Counted from the stretch's first letter, positions 17,117-26,806 are shown. The stretch is 64,000 nt of DNA from Saccharospirillum sp039982735 (GCF_039982735.1 NZ_JBDWXV010000008.1:239281-303280); one strand, 5' to 3'. Numbers and translations are program-made. The notes: generated from the letters alone by a model not told the origin.

Positions 17117-17347
17117 GTGATCGCGCTCATTGACGTGAATTCAATGTATGCCTCCTGCGAACAGCTGTTCCAGCCTCGCTTTAGAGGCCGGCCTGTGGTG
17201 GTTCTGTCCAATAATGATGGCTGTGTCATTGCCCGGTCGGCCGAGGCTAAGGCAATGGGTATCCCCATGGGAGCGCCGATGTTCAAGATTGGTGATCTGG
17301 TAAGGCGTAACCAGGTAACGGTGTTCAGCTCGAACTATGCCCTGTAT
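17117..17347 (+). pseudogene. umuC: umuC 5' fragment, interrupted
   Basis: This is the N-terminal 77 residues of a Y-family polymerase (ALIDVNSMYASCE, VVVLSNNDGCVIARSAEAKA, VFSSNYALY). It starts at GTG 17117, 8 bases after the umuD stop. The frame hits TAA (17348-17350) exactly where the transposon begins. The continuation (GNMSARVMETIESL...) resumes at 26808. The fragment carries the first catalytic Asp only; the second pair (SIDEAF) is in the 3' fragment. Confidence 0.93.
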
Positions 17348-17350
17348 TAA

Positions 17351-17363
17351 GTTAGGTGGAATG
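17351..17363 (+). repeat. Left terminal inverted repeat of the transposon
   Basis: GTTAGGTGGAATG, 3 bases inside the end of the umuC coding match. It is matched by the complement at 26794-26806 with two differences. Confidence 0.7.
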
Positions 17364-17405
17364 CTTTTGAGCTAATCTGTATCCGTTGACGCTCAGGAGG
17401 CGCCT

Positions 17406-18425
17406 ATGGCCACCACCCCATTGCACAAACAAGTGTTAAGTCGTTATCCCAGTGTTCAAGCATGGTTGGAGCTACTGTGTAATCTGGGGCGTGCGCAGGC
17501 CACCCTAGACGCCTATGGCCGCGCCCTTACGCATTACTTATTGTATTGCGAAGAGATTGGGCAGAAGCCCGAATTTGCGACATTCGAACAAGTAACGCTA
17601 TACATCCGTGAGCTGTTACCCGGTGCCAAAAGCGCGGTGGCAAATTCAACTTTGCATCAACGGCTTACCGCTATCCGGTTGTGGTACGATCATCTGGTTT
17701 TTCAGGGACTTTGCAAGCAGAACCCTATACCTCGGGGACAGCACGGTCGACTGTGCCAAGTGCCTGAACATGGCGGGTTTGTCAGAGGCATGCTCCCACG
17801 ATTGATGAAGTTGCCAAATATTCCGACCGATGAGCAGTGGCGACACTTTCTCAGTATTGCAGCCAGGTCTTCTATCCGCGACCGACTCATGTTGTCGTTG
17901 GCGTATTTTGGGGCACTACGCCGTGCCGAGTTGGTGGCCTTACGGATTGAGGATCTAGACGTTGCACATCGACTAGTCTCAGTGCGAGCGGAAACGACCA
18001 AAGGCAAACGAAGCCGCATCGTCTGTTACAGCCCTGAAATTGCACCTGTATTAGTCGAGCATCTACATGCTCTTCGGGGCGCGGGCTGGAAACGAGGCTC
18101 GTTATTTCGATCAGAATCAGATCGCAATCGAGGCTCGTCACTGACCCGTTGGACGTGGAGTAAAACGGTTAAAGGGTGGGCCAATGAGGCAAAGCTGTCG
18201 CACCTGAGCACTCACACTTTTCGACACCTTCGGCTTACCCACCTGGCCCGTGCTGGTTGGAAGCTCCATGAATTGACTGCATATGCTGGCCATCGAGATC
18301 CCAAAACCACTTTGGTTTACTTGCACTTATCGGGCACAGATCTAACTGCAAAGATGGCTCATTCCATTGGCAGTCTCGATGCCCGGATGTTTTGTGAACT
18401 CTTTGGATCTGAGGCATTGCAATGA
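17406..18425 (+). CDS. Tyrosine recombinase, TnpA-like (Tn554 family)
   Basis: 339 residues with a strong AGGAGG ribosome-binding site. An N-terminal SAM-like DNA-binding domain (about 10-100) precedes the catalytic domain. Visible catalytic elements: Arg in YFGALRRAELVAL, the HxxR motif in STHTFRHLRL, the histidine in YAGHRDPKTT and the nucleophile in LVYLHL. It overlaps the next recombinase gene as ATGA, so the two are co-translated. In Tn554-type elements both recombinases are needed for strand exchange. Confidence 0.88.
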   Translation: MATTPLHKQVLSRYPSVQAWLELLCNLGRAQATLDAYGRALTHYLLYCEEIGQKPEFATFEQVTLYIRELLPGAKSAVANSTLHQRLTAIRLWYDHLVFQGLCKQNPIPRGQHGRLCQVPEHGGFVRGMLPRLMKLPNIPTDEQWRHFLSIAARSSIRDRLMLSLAYFGALRRAELVALRIEDLDVAHRLVSVRAETTKGKRSRIVCYSPEIAPVLVEHLHALRGAGWKRGSLFRSESDRNRGSSLTRWTWSKTVKGWANEAKLSHLSTHTFRHLRLTHLARAGWKLHELTAYAGHRDPKTTLVYLHLSGTDLTAKMAHSIGSLDARMFCELFGSEALQ

Positions 18426-20605
18426 GCGCACCCTCCGTAACCTCCTATGTTCCGTTCGATGCGAGCCAATACGAACGTCAGAATGAACTATCGAATATAG
18501 AGCTGACCAAACTTTCGAATCGCCTTTACCGCTCAGACTGGCACTACCTCCAATCAGAGATGCCTGGGCTCATGAAGCCGCTGGTTGATGTGGCGACTCA
18601 CAGCGGCGTTTCCAAGCGATTAGCAATCGATTCAGTGGCAGCCATCCTCTGGAATGTCAGCAAGCTTGGTCAATCCTACTGGTGTTGGTCAGAGTCGCAG
18701 TGGTTGACCTTGCTTCATGGTCGAGCAGGGTCACGACCATACCTTGCTTCCGTCGCCTACCACCTCGGCGGCTTTCAAACCCCGCAGCGTATCACCAAGT
18801 TTCGACAGCCGGCGTTATATGCTTCTTCTATCTTCGGTCCTGTAGTGTTCGCACAAGAGCATGCTCGCTTGAGCGAAGTGCTGAGTTCGCTAGGCTATGC
18901 TGCGCGCAACCTTGAGCAGCTCTTATCCTGTGTTCTGGGCGCCTTGATGTTGGAAAACGGCGATCCGCGGTTGGAGACTTTTACCGAGGAGCTGTTATTG
19001 AGGGGCCAGCAGCATCGAAGCAAAGGTATCGCCAGATCGGTCGGAAAAGTGTCTCACGGCCTCGCTGCTATGGGGATTATAGAGAAGCCTCTGCGTATGC
19101 GAGGCTATGCCAGTTGGCGGGATAAAAGCGTTGACGGTATCGATCCTATTTGGGCAACGTGGTGCCGTCGATGGCGAGACACCTCCACCTTGCGCCCTCG
19201 CACACGTGAAAGTAATTACAGCTTCATTTTGAGAACCGGAATCTGGCTAGCTCGTGAGCGCCCAGAAATTGCAGCGCCCACCGATTGGAGCATGTCCACT
19301 TGCGCTGCGTTTATTGCCGCTGTGGACCGGATGACCGTCGGTGAATGGGCTTTGCAATCAGCGAAGGGAACACAGCTCAAAGGACTTGGCCAGCCTATCG
19401 CTGCCAACTCAAAGCGAAGCTTTTTGCATGCTATGCGACGTTTTTTCATAGACTTCGAACTCTGGGGTTGGGGACGTTTGAAGTTCAGTCCTCGACATCA
19501 CTTGGCTGCGCCGCGATCCGTGGCTTTTAACTCGGGTATAAACCCCCGCATTATTGATGACTCGACCTGGCTCAAGTTAATTTGGGCGAGTCTTAATATC
19601 GAACGTAAAGATTTGCTTTCAGAAATTCACTATCCCCTGTCGATGGTAAAAGCCATGGCCGTGCTGTGGACGCATGCGGGCCTGCGAAGTAATGAGATTA
19701 TACGGCTGGAGAAAAGTTGTGCACATCCACAGACTCATGATGTGGTTAACGAGGACGGAACAATCGTCCCGGCAGGAACCCTATGCTACCTCGACATTCC
19801 TGCGAGTAAGACGTTCAAAGCATTCGTCAAACCTGTAGGGGTAGTTATAAAGGAGCGCATTGACGCCTGGCTGCAGGAAAGGCCGGCCAACCAGGCCGTA
19901 TTGCTCGATGAGCGAACCGGGGAGAACGTTAGCTACTTATTTCAGTTTCGAGGCAAGCGTATAGGTTCAAGTGTCATCAACAGAACCATCATTCCAATGC
20001 TGTGCGCCAAGGCGGGTGTGCCACTGGAGGACAGTCGCGGGCGAATCACCAGTCACAGGGGGCGGGCCTCCGCAGTGACGGCACTTGCCAGCGTCCCTCA
20101 AGGCATGTCGCTTATCGAGCTGATGCAGTGGTCCGGGCATAGCTCGCCGAATTCGACTTTGCATTACATTCGAATTCGGCCTACAAAGCTGGCAGCATCC
20201 TTCGTTAAAGCAGATCAAATGGCTCACATGGTCTCCGTTTTGGTCGACCATGACGTAATTGCTCGCCATACAGGTGAACCCTACACCTTTTATGACTTGG
20301 GCGACTCGTACTGTTCAAATCCTTTTTGGAGCAGTTGCCCACATCGCATGGCCTGTGCTGGGTGCGACTTCAACTTGCCGAAAGCTAGCGCAAGGGCCCA
20401 GGCATTAGAAAGCAGAACGTCCATCAAACGGTATTTGGAAGCAGTTCCGCTGACTGCGGATGAGCGGGAAATAGTGGAAGGCGATCTGGCGAAATTAGAC
20501 GGACTCATTCGAAAGCTGGACAGTGTGCCGACCCTGGACGGTAGAACCCCAAGTGAAATTGATGCTGAAAAGGCGATCATAGAAAGCGATCGAAAGGCTA
20601 GATAA
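18422..20605 (+). CDS. Large tyrosine recombinase, TnpB-like (Tn554 family)
   Basis: 727 residues. A long N-terminal part (about 1-400) precedes a recombinase catalytic domain with Arg in THAGLRSNEIIRL, HxxR in TSHRGRAS, the GH motif in WSGHSSPNST and the Tyr in LHYIRI. A C-terminal Cys-rich segment (C-x7-C-x5-C-x2-C, in YCSNPFWSSCPHRMACAGC) probably binds zinc and is typical of this subfamily. Size and order match TnpB of Tn554-like transposons. Expected to act with the smaller upstream recombinase. Confidence 0.86.
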   Translation: MSAPSVTSYVPFDASQYERQNELSNIELTKLSNRLYRSDWHYLQSEMPGLMKPLVDVATHSGVSKRLAIDSVAAILWNVSKLGQSYWCWSESQWLTLLHGRAGSRPYLASVAYHLGGFQTPQRITKFRQPALYASSIFGPVVFAQEHARLSEVLSSLGYAARNLEQLLSCVLGALMLENGDPRLETFTEELLLRGQQHRSKGIARSVGKVSHGLAAMGIIEKPLRMRGYASWRDKSVDGIDPIWATWCRRWRDTSTLRPRTRESNYSFILRTGIWLARERPEIAAPTDWSMSTCAAFIAAVDRMTVGEWALQSAKGTQLKGLGQPIAANSKRSFLHAMRRFFIDFELWGWGRLKFSPRHHLAAPRSVAFNSGINPRIIDDSTWLKLIWASLNIERKDLLSEIHYPLSMVKAMAVLWTHAGLRSNEIIRLEKSCAHPQTHDVVNEDGTIVPAGTLCYLDIPASKTFKAFVKPVGVVIKERIDAWLQERPANQAVLLDERTGENVSYLFQFRGKRIGSSVINRTIIPMLCAKAGVPLEDSRGRITSHRGRASAVTALASVPQGMSLIELMQWSGHSSPNSTLHYIRIRPTKLAASFVKADQMAHMVSVLVDHDVIARHTGEPYTFYDLGDSYCSNPFWSSCPHRMACAGCDFNLPKASARAQALESRTSIKRYLEAVPLTADEREIVEGDLAKLDGLIRKLDSVPTLDGRTPSEIDAEKAIIESDRKAR

Positions 20606-20923
20606 AGTCTGAGGGGGTTTCGACCAACGTCTCTCTGCTTGTATTGGTACCACCTTGAACCTAGAAAGGTGAAACATCCGGATGCGTACAGTTGAGCATA
20701 CTGGACCTCGATTAATATATTTTATTGGTATTTTAACTACAATATATTCCATCTATCGACATGTTTGATCCTTTTGGCCAATGGTAATAGCCCTGCCATA
20801 GACAAGCCACATCAGCGGCTTGGCAAGCCATTAGCCTCAAGCAAAACCATGAATATTGCTATAAACTGTACATTCTACTATATATCAACTCTTTAAACGT
20901 CGCAGTTTCAGGTATTGGTTCTT
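20606..20923. promoter_or_regulatory. Leader region of the GGDEF-EAL gene
   Basis: This AT-rich gap of about 320 bases contains no gene. It must hold the promoter for the cyclic-di-GMP gene; the segment around 20711-20750 (ATATATTTTATTGG...ATATATTCC) is the most AT-rich. No specific operator recognised. Confidence 0.4.
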
Positions 20924-23900
20924 ATGACTGATCGGGATGACACACAGGGCGAGACAGAACGACTGAACAGTCTTTATCGCCTGAATTTACTGGATACATC
21001 GCCCGAGAAGCGATTTGATCACATCACTGAACTGGCGAGAGGTGTATTTGTCTGTGATGCGGCAATGATCTCCCTGGTCGACGAAAAGCGCCAATGGTTT
21101 AAATCCCATCCGGGGCTGGATCTTCACGAAACACCCATAGAGCAGTCATTCTGTGTGCACGCCATAAAGCAGGACGGTGTATATGTCATAGAAGACACTT
21201 TGTCTACTTCGTTGTTTAGCAACAACCAACTTGTCACAGATGCCCCCGGAATACGATTCTATGCCGGTGCTCCGCTTTTTTTAGTCGATGGTCAAAAAAT
21301 CGGCACCCTGTGCCTGATTGATTCCTCCCCCCGCGCTTTCTCCGAGCAGGACAGACTACACCTCCGACTACTGGCAGACATCACTGAGGGCCAGGTGAGC
21401 CTGACCGACCAGATGGCGTTGAACCAACATGACCTCCAGCAACAAGCCTACTCCAAAGCGGTTTTGACGGCGATGCCGGACATGATCTTCGTTGTCGATA
21501 ACAAGGGGGTTTTCCTGCAATCTAACGATCACGCCAAGCAAGCAGTGAAAAATGATGATCTGCTTGGAAAGACACTTCACGACATTTTGCCAGTAGATCT
21601 GGCTGACAAGGGAATGGTCGCAATTGATCAGGCGATTGCATCGGGCGATCAGGTTACCTATGAATATCAGATGGATATCGAGGGGCCCTCGTATTACGAA
21701 GCACGGGTTAAGTCTTTAAACAATGATCAGGTGATTTTTGTTATTCGGGATATTACCAGCGAGGTCATTGCCGAGGCCGAACTCACCAAGAGTCGGGCGC
21801 TGGTCAACGCGATCGTTAACGCTCAGTCCCAATTCATCCACGAGGAGGTATCGGAACAAATCTTTCAGATGCTGTTGGATGACTTGCTAAAAGTGACTGA
21901 AAGTGAATACGGGTTCGTGGGTGAAGTCCGATTCGAGAACGAGCAGCCTTACATCGTAGCAAAAGCGATCAGTGAGGTTTTAGATGACAATAGATTCTTC
22001 GAAAAAAATCTACAGGAAGCGGAAGGTGAGCTTGAGTTCCGACGAAGCGATACCTTATTGGCAGCTACACTGAATTCGTCAGACTACCTGATTTCCAATT
22101 CCCCACATACCGACGACCGGCGAGGTGGCGTGCCGGACGGACACCCAACTCTGGCGTCTTTTATCGGCATTCCCATGCGCTCCGATGGCAAACTGATTGC
22201 AATGCTTGGCCTTGCGAATCGGCAGGGAGGTTACCACGACGACGATTACCAGGCCTTAAAACCGTTAATCAACACCATTGGGCAGCTATTTGATGCGATT
22301 GACCGACGCAGCAAAGCAGACTGGTCGAATCGACAGATTCATCTGCTGTCAGAAGTAAGCCGCCAAACCTCAAATGGCATTATTATTTCAGACTTGGAGG
22401 GACGTATTGAGTGGGTAAACGATGCCTTTCAATCAATAACGGGTTATGAGTTTGACGAGGTGGTTGGAAAAATACCGGGGAGTTTTCTGCAAGGGCCAGA
22501 AACCGACCCCGAGGTCGTTGAGTACATGGGGTCCTGTATCAGGGCTCAACAGGGTTTTAGTGTTGAATTGATTAATTATACTAAAACACACAGGCCATAC
22601 TGGATTGACGTCAGCTGCTCTACTTTAAAGGATAAATCTGGCAAAGTGACCGGTTTTCTGGCTATTCAAAACAACATCGATGACCAGAAAAGAAATGAGA
22701 TAGCAACCAAAGACAGCTTGCGATTGCAACAAGCCATTTTAAACACGATGACCGATGGCCTTGTTACCACTGACAGTAAAGGCATTATACAGACGTGTAA
22801 CCGTGCTACGGAAAGGATTTTTGGATATGCCTCGGAAGAACTGATTGGTAAAAGCATCAAAGTTTTTATGCCCGAGATTTACTCAAAACACCACGATAAA
22901 TACATGGAAAGCTATAAGTCCAATGAGAGTAAGTTCAGTATTATGGGTCGTACCCGTGATCTCACTGGAAAAAGGAGTGACGGTACATATTTCCCACTGG
23001 AAATCGCTGTTTCAGAAACACAACATGAAGGGTCAACACTTTATGTAGCGGTTATTCGCGATATCACTGAGTCAAAAAACCAACAAATGGCGATTGAAAA
23101 ACTGGCCTATTTTGACCCATTAACTGACTTGGCGAATCGACGATTGCTGGATGACAGGATTCAACAGGTGATGGCGTTAAGCACGCGATCCAATAGCTAT
23201 TCTGCGATGCTACTTTTTGACCTTGATGATTTTAAAAATATCAACGATTCCCTGGGTCATCGGTTTGGTGACCGGTTGTTGATTGAGCTGGGCCATCGCA
23301 TCAGTAACAATGTCTGGCACGGGGATACCGCTGCTAGGTTAGGTGGCGATGAATTCTGTTTGTTATTGACATCATTAGGTGATAATGAAATCCAGGCGAT
23401 GGAGCGTGCGAGTGTTGTTGCAGATCGGGTTCTTGAAGAGATGAGGAAGCCTTACTTCATCGACGAACGTCGTCTGAAAACCTCGGCAAGCATCGGTATT
23501 TCAATTTTCAAGGGGGAGTCTGTTGAGCAAAGTGACTTGATGAGGCAAGCCGACATAGCAATGTATGAAGCTAAAAAGCAAGGCAAAAACCGGGTTTGTT
23601 TTTTCAATAGGGAGATGGAACAACGGATATTGCTGCGTTTGGAGCGGCAGCAAGACCTTCGTCAAGCCATAGCGGAGGATGCACTGCTAGTCCATTACCA
23701 GCCAAAAGTTGACCAAAATTCAAACATTGTTGGATTGGAAGCTCTGGTTCGGTGGTTTCATCCAACTGATGGTTGGATAAGCCCGGAAGAGTTTATTCCG
23801 ATAGCTGAAGACCACCAACTTATAATTCCATTGGGTAACTTTGTCTTGCGTCAGGCCCTTAAGGACTTAGAACGATGGCTTGTTATTAACCCTGAGCTAA

Positions 23901-24418
23901 ACTGGACACTCGCTGTAAACATCAGCCAATACCAACTTTCTTCAGAGCTCTTTCAGCATCAGGTCGACATGTTACTCCAAGAGATTAATGTCAACCCGGC
24001 CTCGCTGATGTTGGAAGTGACTGAAAGCGCACTGGCTGAACAAATAGACATCAGTATTCTACACATGAATGCCCTTAAGGAGCTGGGAGTAACCTTTTCG
24101 CTAGACGACTTTGGGACCGGCTATTCCTCCTTGGCTTATTTGAAACAATTGCCGATTAAGGAATTGAAAATAGACAAAAGCTTTGTCAACGACCTTCCTG
24201 GCGGTGTTGATGATGTGAAAATAGTCAACTCGATTTTGTCTCTGGCGAAAGCCATGGATCTGGATGTGGTCGCTGAAGGGGTGGAGAGCATTGAGCAATT
24301 TAATTTTCTGATAGAAGGTAAATGTGACCAGTTTCAGGGGTACTATTTCAGTCGGCCCTTGGCCGCTTCAGACATTGATGTATTGGCCAATGATAATCGG
24401 CCACTGATCTCGAAGTAA
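20924..24418 (+). CDS. Multisensor cyclic-di-GMP enzyme: GAF-PAS-GAF-PAS-PAS-GGDEF-EAL
   Basis: 1164 residues from ATG 20924; a TTG three codons upstream is less likely. Order: GAF (about 10-160), PAS (175-285), GAF (300-460), PAS (475-590), PAS (600-715), GGDEF (730-890), EAL (900-1150). Both output motifs are intact: GGDEF at 807-811, and EAL at 939-941 with DDFGTGYSSL later, so synthesis and hydrolysis of cyclic-di-GMP are both possible. The last PAS resembles the FixL heme domain: His657 in YSKHHDKY and Arg678 in MGRTRDLTG match the heme-ligand and distal-Arg positions. No transmembrane segment seen, so probably cytoplasmic. Transposon cargo with an Aer-like receptor gene downstream on the opposite strand. 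Confidence 0.9.
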   Translation: MTDRDDTQGETERLNSLYRLNLLDTSPEKRFDHITELARGVFVCDAAMISLVDEKRQWFKSHPGLDLHETPIEQSFCVHAIKQDGVYVIEDTLSTSLFSNNQLVTDAPGIRFYAGAPLFLVDGQKIGTLCLIDSSPRAFSEQDRLHLRLLADITEGQVSLTDQMALNQHDLQQQAYSKAVLTAMPDMIFVVDNKGVFLQSNDHAKQAVKNDDLLGKTLHDILPVDLADKGMVAIDQAIASGDQVTYEYQMDIEGPSYYEARVKSLNNDQVIFVIRDITSEVIAEAELTKSRALVNAIVNAQSQFIHEEVSEQIFQMLLDDLLKVTESEYGFVGEVRFENEQPYIVAKAISEVLDDNRFFEKNLQEAEGELEFRRSDTLLAATLNSSDYLISNSPHTDDRRGGVPDGHPTLASFIGIPMRSDGKLIAMLGLANRQGGYHDDDYQALKPLINTIGQLFDAIDRRSKADWSNRQIHLLSEVSRQTSNGIIISDLEGRIEWVNDAFQSITGYEFDEVVGKIPGSFLQGPETDPEVVEYMGSCIRAQQGFSVELINYTKTHRPYWIDVSCSTLKDKSGKVTGFLAIQNNIDDQKRNEIATKDSLRLQQAILNTMTDGLVTTDSKGIIQTCNRATERIFGYASEELIGKSIKVFMPEIYSKHHDKYMESYKSNESKFSIMGRTRDLTGKRSDGTYFPLEIAVSETQHEGSTLYVAVIRDITESKNQQMAIEKLAYFDPLTDLANRRLLDDRIQQVMALSTRSNSYSAMLLFDLDDFKNINDSLGHRFGDRLLIELGHRISNNVWHGDTAARLGGDEFCLLLTSLGDNEIQAMERASVVADRVLEEMRKPYFIDERRLKTSASIGISIFKGESVEQSDLMRQADIAMYEAKKQGKNRVCFFNREMEQRILLRLERQQDLRQAIAEDALLVHYQPKVDQNSNIVGLEALVRWFHPTDGWISPEEFIPIAEDHQLIIPLGNFVLRQALKDLERWLVINPELNWTLAVNISQYQLSSELFQHQVDMLLQEINVNPASLMLEVTESALAEQIDISILHMNALKELGVTFSLDDFGTGYSSLAYLKQLPIKELKIDKSFVNDLPGGVDDVKIVNSILSLAKAMDLDVVAEGVESIEQFNFLIEGKCDQFQGYYFSRPLAASDIDVLANDNRPLISK

Positions 24419-24500
24419 TGGCAGCATTGTAGCGACTGCCATTACCTCGTAGTGAACCCCATCCCTGCATTGTTTAACCGAACCTGTTACGCCAAGATTC

Positions 24501-26054
24501 CTACCGTTTAAAACTCGTTACCAGTTCCTCAAGTTCAGCAGCAACCTTTGTAACCAACCCTATTCGCTCGGCCGCATGAGTCGACAGCTCGGCGTTATTG
24601 GTGGCCAAGGTAGAGATCGTTACGATCTGTTGATTTATTTGCTCTGACACCTGTGCCTGTTCTTCAACAGCAGCCGCCATTTCCTGCGACATATCGGCGA
24701 TCCCATTAACCGACTCAGCAATACCAGAGAGCTTTTCAGATGAAATGCGTACTTGTTTCAACCCCTCTTCTGCATCCTTTTGACCTTCGTCGGCCACTGT
24801 CATTGCTTGTTTGGCTCGATTCTTCAGTTCAGCAATGATGGAGTGGATTTCCTGCGTCGACCCCTGGGTGCGTTGTGCTAATTGACGTACTTCATCAGCC
24901 ACTACCGCAAAACCCCGGCCAGATTCGCCAGCCCGCGCTGCTTCGATGGCCGCATTCAGTGCCAAAAGATTGGTCTGTTCGGCAATTTGCTCAATGATCT
25001 GGGCGGCGCCCATGATGGTCTCGGTTTGCTTTGATAAATCGCCGACAGCTTTGCTGATGTCGTCGACCTTGGTTTTCAACTGTTCAATGGCTTGCTGGGT
25101 TTTTCGCGAGACAGAAGCACCGTCTTTGGCGAGGCCACTGGCTTCTTCCGCTTTATGAGCGGTTTGCTGAACATGGCTGGATACTTCGTTGATAGTCGCT
25201 GTCATCTCGTTCATGGCCGCCGCTACCTGATCTGACTCCGCCTGCTGCTTGAGCATTTCAGACTGTGCTTCCGTTGCCATAGCCAGTGCGTTGGAGGCAT
25301 CGCCGCTTGCGCGAACGGACGCATCCTGGATGCGAGTCAGGACAGTATCGAGATGTGCCTGTTCGCTCATGATAGCGACTTTCAGTCGCCCCAGATCCCT
25401 GGTGTCATCTGTATAGCTTTTAACGGCTAAATCATGTTTGAACGCTTTTCCAAGTAAACCGTTCAGACCCGACATCAGGTTTTTGCGAGATGTTAGCCAC
25501 CAAGCTGAAAGTCCCAGCAGCGCAAGCAATGACAGTACATTTGCCCAGATAAGCTGACCAACTATCAATAGTGCTACAGTACCGATAGTAGCCAGCGCCG
25601 TCACCAAAACCTGGCTGGGAGGCAATGACGCACCTGATTTAAAGCCGGATTTTTTGATCTTCCGGTATAGCTTTGCAGCTCGCTGTACATCAGACCGCTC
25701 GGGTACCCGGCGAACGGATTCATAGCCAACCACCTCCCCGTCTTCAGTCACTGGCGTTACATAGGCGTTTACCCAGTAGTAGTCGCCATTTTTGCATCGG
25801 TTTTTGACAAGCCCCATCCAGGGCTGGTTGGCTTTGAGATGAGACCACATCACCTCATAGGCTTCTGATGGCATGTCCGGATGGCGAATAATGTTATGGG
25901 GCTGACCAATAAGTTCTTCTCGATTAAAGCCACTTACCCGCACAAAGGCATCATTGCAGTGTTTAATACGTCCACTGCGATCGGTGGCTGAAATAAGCTT
26001 CTCATCGGGCGAAAAGGTAACTTCACGATCAGTAACCGGTTGATTGTTTCTCAC
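24501..26054 (-). CDS. Aer-like methyl-accepting chemotaxis protein (PAS, two TM, MCP signalling domain)
   Basis: 517 residues from GTG 26054 (encoding MRNNQPVTDREV), preferred over the ATG at 26063 because GAGG lies 9 bases before it. The N-terminal PAS (about 10-120) contains HNIIRHPDMP and MGLVKNRCKNGDYYWVNAYVTPV, typical of FAD-binding Aer energy-taxis sensors. A hydrophobic hairpin (about 150-190) anchors it without a periplasmic domain. The signalling tip reads EQTNLLALNAAIEAARAGE. It would report redox or energy state to CheA/CheW of the host. It is transposon cargo, convergent with the GGDEF-EAL gene. Confidence 0.9.
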   Translation of the reverse strand: MRNNQPVTDREVTFSPDEKLISATDRSGRIKHCNDAFVRVSGFNREELIGQPHNIIRHPDMPSEAYEVMWSHLKANQPWMGLVKNRCKNGDYYWVNAYVTPVTEDGEVVGYESVRRVPERSDVQRAAKLYRKIKKSGFKSGASLPPSQVLVTALATIGTVALLIVGQLIWANVLSLLALLGLSAWWLTSRKNLMSGLNGLLGKAFKHDLAVKSYTDDTRDLGRLKVAIMSEQAHLDTVLTRIQDASVRASGDASNALAMATEAQSEMLKQQAESDQVAAAMNEMTATINEVSSHVQQTAHKAEEASGLAKDGASVSRKTQQAIEQLKTKVDDISKAVGDLSKQTETIMGAAQIIEQIAEQTNLLALNAAIEAARAGESGRGFAVVADEVRQLAQRTQGSTQEIHSIIAELKNRAKQAMTVADEGQKDAEEGLKQVRISSEKLSGIAESVNGIADMSQEMAAAVEEQAQVSEQINQQIVTISTLATNNAELSTHAAERIGLVTKVAAELEELVTSFKR

Positions 26055-26487
26055 TGAGCACATCCTCGTAAGCTTAAATCCAAGTCAAAGTCGGCTTCAG
26101 TGATTAACCATTACTTCACTTTTGCCGGTCCTACTACTTTTGGCTCGAAGCCTTCATCAGTAAATCAATAAAAATGAGACTTACTTGCATTTAATGCTTT
26201 GTGCTAAAAGTAACTGCTATCGTCCATGTATCGCTACTGGTTTGCTTCGTATATCGGCACGAATGTACAAAACATAACCTACTGTGAGCAGTGTTGCTCG
26301 GTAATTTTTTAATTATTCTTCTAGTAGTGGGTGGCTTGGTTGAATTGTTGCCGTAATCACTTGCGGTACAGGCGGGAGTTCTCCTGGTTTTGCTGGTTCC
26401 CTGTTCTGAGTGGTTTATCAGCTTTGCGCACCTGGGCAGGGGTGAGGCCGGGCGAGCCATCGCTGGAACGCCAATACTTCTGCTGGT

Positions 26488-26761
26488 TCAGTTTTTGCCT
26501 TACCCTTTTGCCTCTGGCTATTCTTGGGTACGGAATGGTTTGAAACGGCTATCAGCAGCCACCTGCTCGGCGCTTTCGGGAGGTTAATTCTTACACTCCT
26601 GGTCCGGGTTTGGGTAACCGAACTCCTGGCCGAGCGCAGTTCAAGGGCCGGAGACCTGGCGTACCGCCGTGGTAGTCATTGTCCTCCAGTCGATGATGAT
26701 GTTACTCAGGATGGTGGCTTACCTGCTCTGGGTGCCGAGCAAATTGACCCTAGCACCCTAA
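26488..26761 (+). pseudogene. Frameshifted remnant of a membrane-protein gene
   Basis: One frame encodes FLGTEWFETAISSHLL and WVTELLAERSSRAGD up to about 26670. A second frame (+1) continues with VVIVLQSMMMLLRMVAYLLW and VPSKLTLAP before TAA at 26759-26761. The two together look like one hydrophobic protein broken by a frameshift and lacking its N-terminus. It resembles membrane proteins of integrating conjugative elements, but the family is not established. The stretch 26055-26487 before it shows nothing convincing. It lies just inside the right end of the transposon. Confidence 0.45.
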
Positions 26762-26793
26762 TAGCTAGCCGTCTAAAATACTGTTTGACTTTC

Positions 26794-26806
26794 CATTCCA
26801 CATAAA
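26794..26806 (-). repeat. Right terminal inverted repeat of the transposon
   Basis: Reads TTTATGTGGAATG on the minus strand and matches the left end at 11 of 13 positions. It abuts the resumption of umuC coding at 26808. Confidence 0.7.

Noticed and set aside
26331..26543. Short hydrophobic plus-strand frames near the transposon right end
   Set aside because: Competing overlapping frames without starts or motifs; only the joined frames at 26488-26761 look protein-like.
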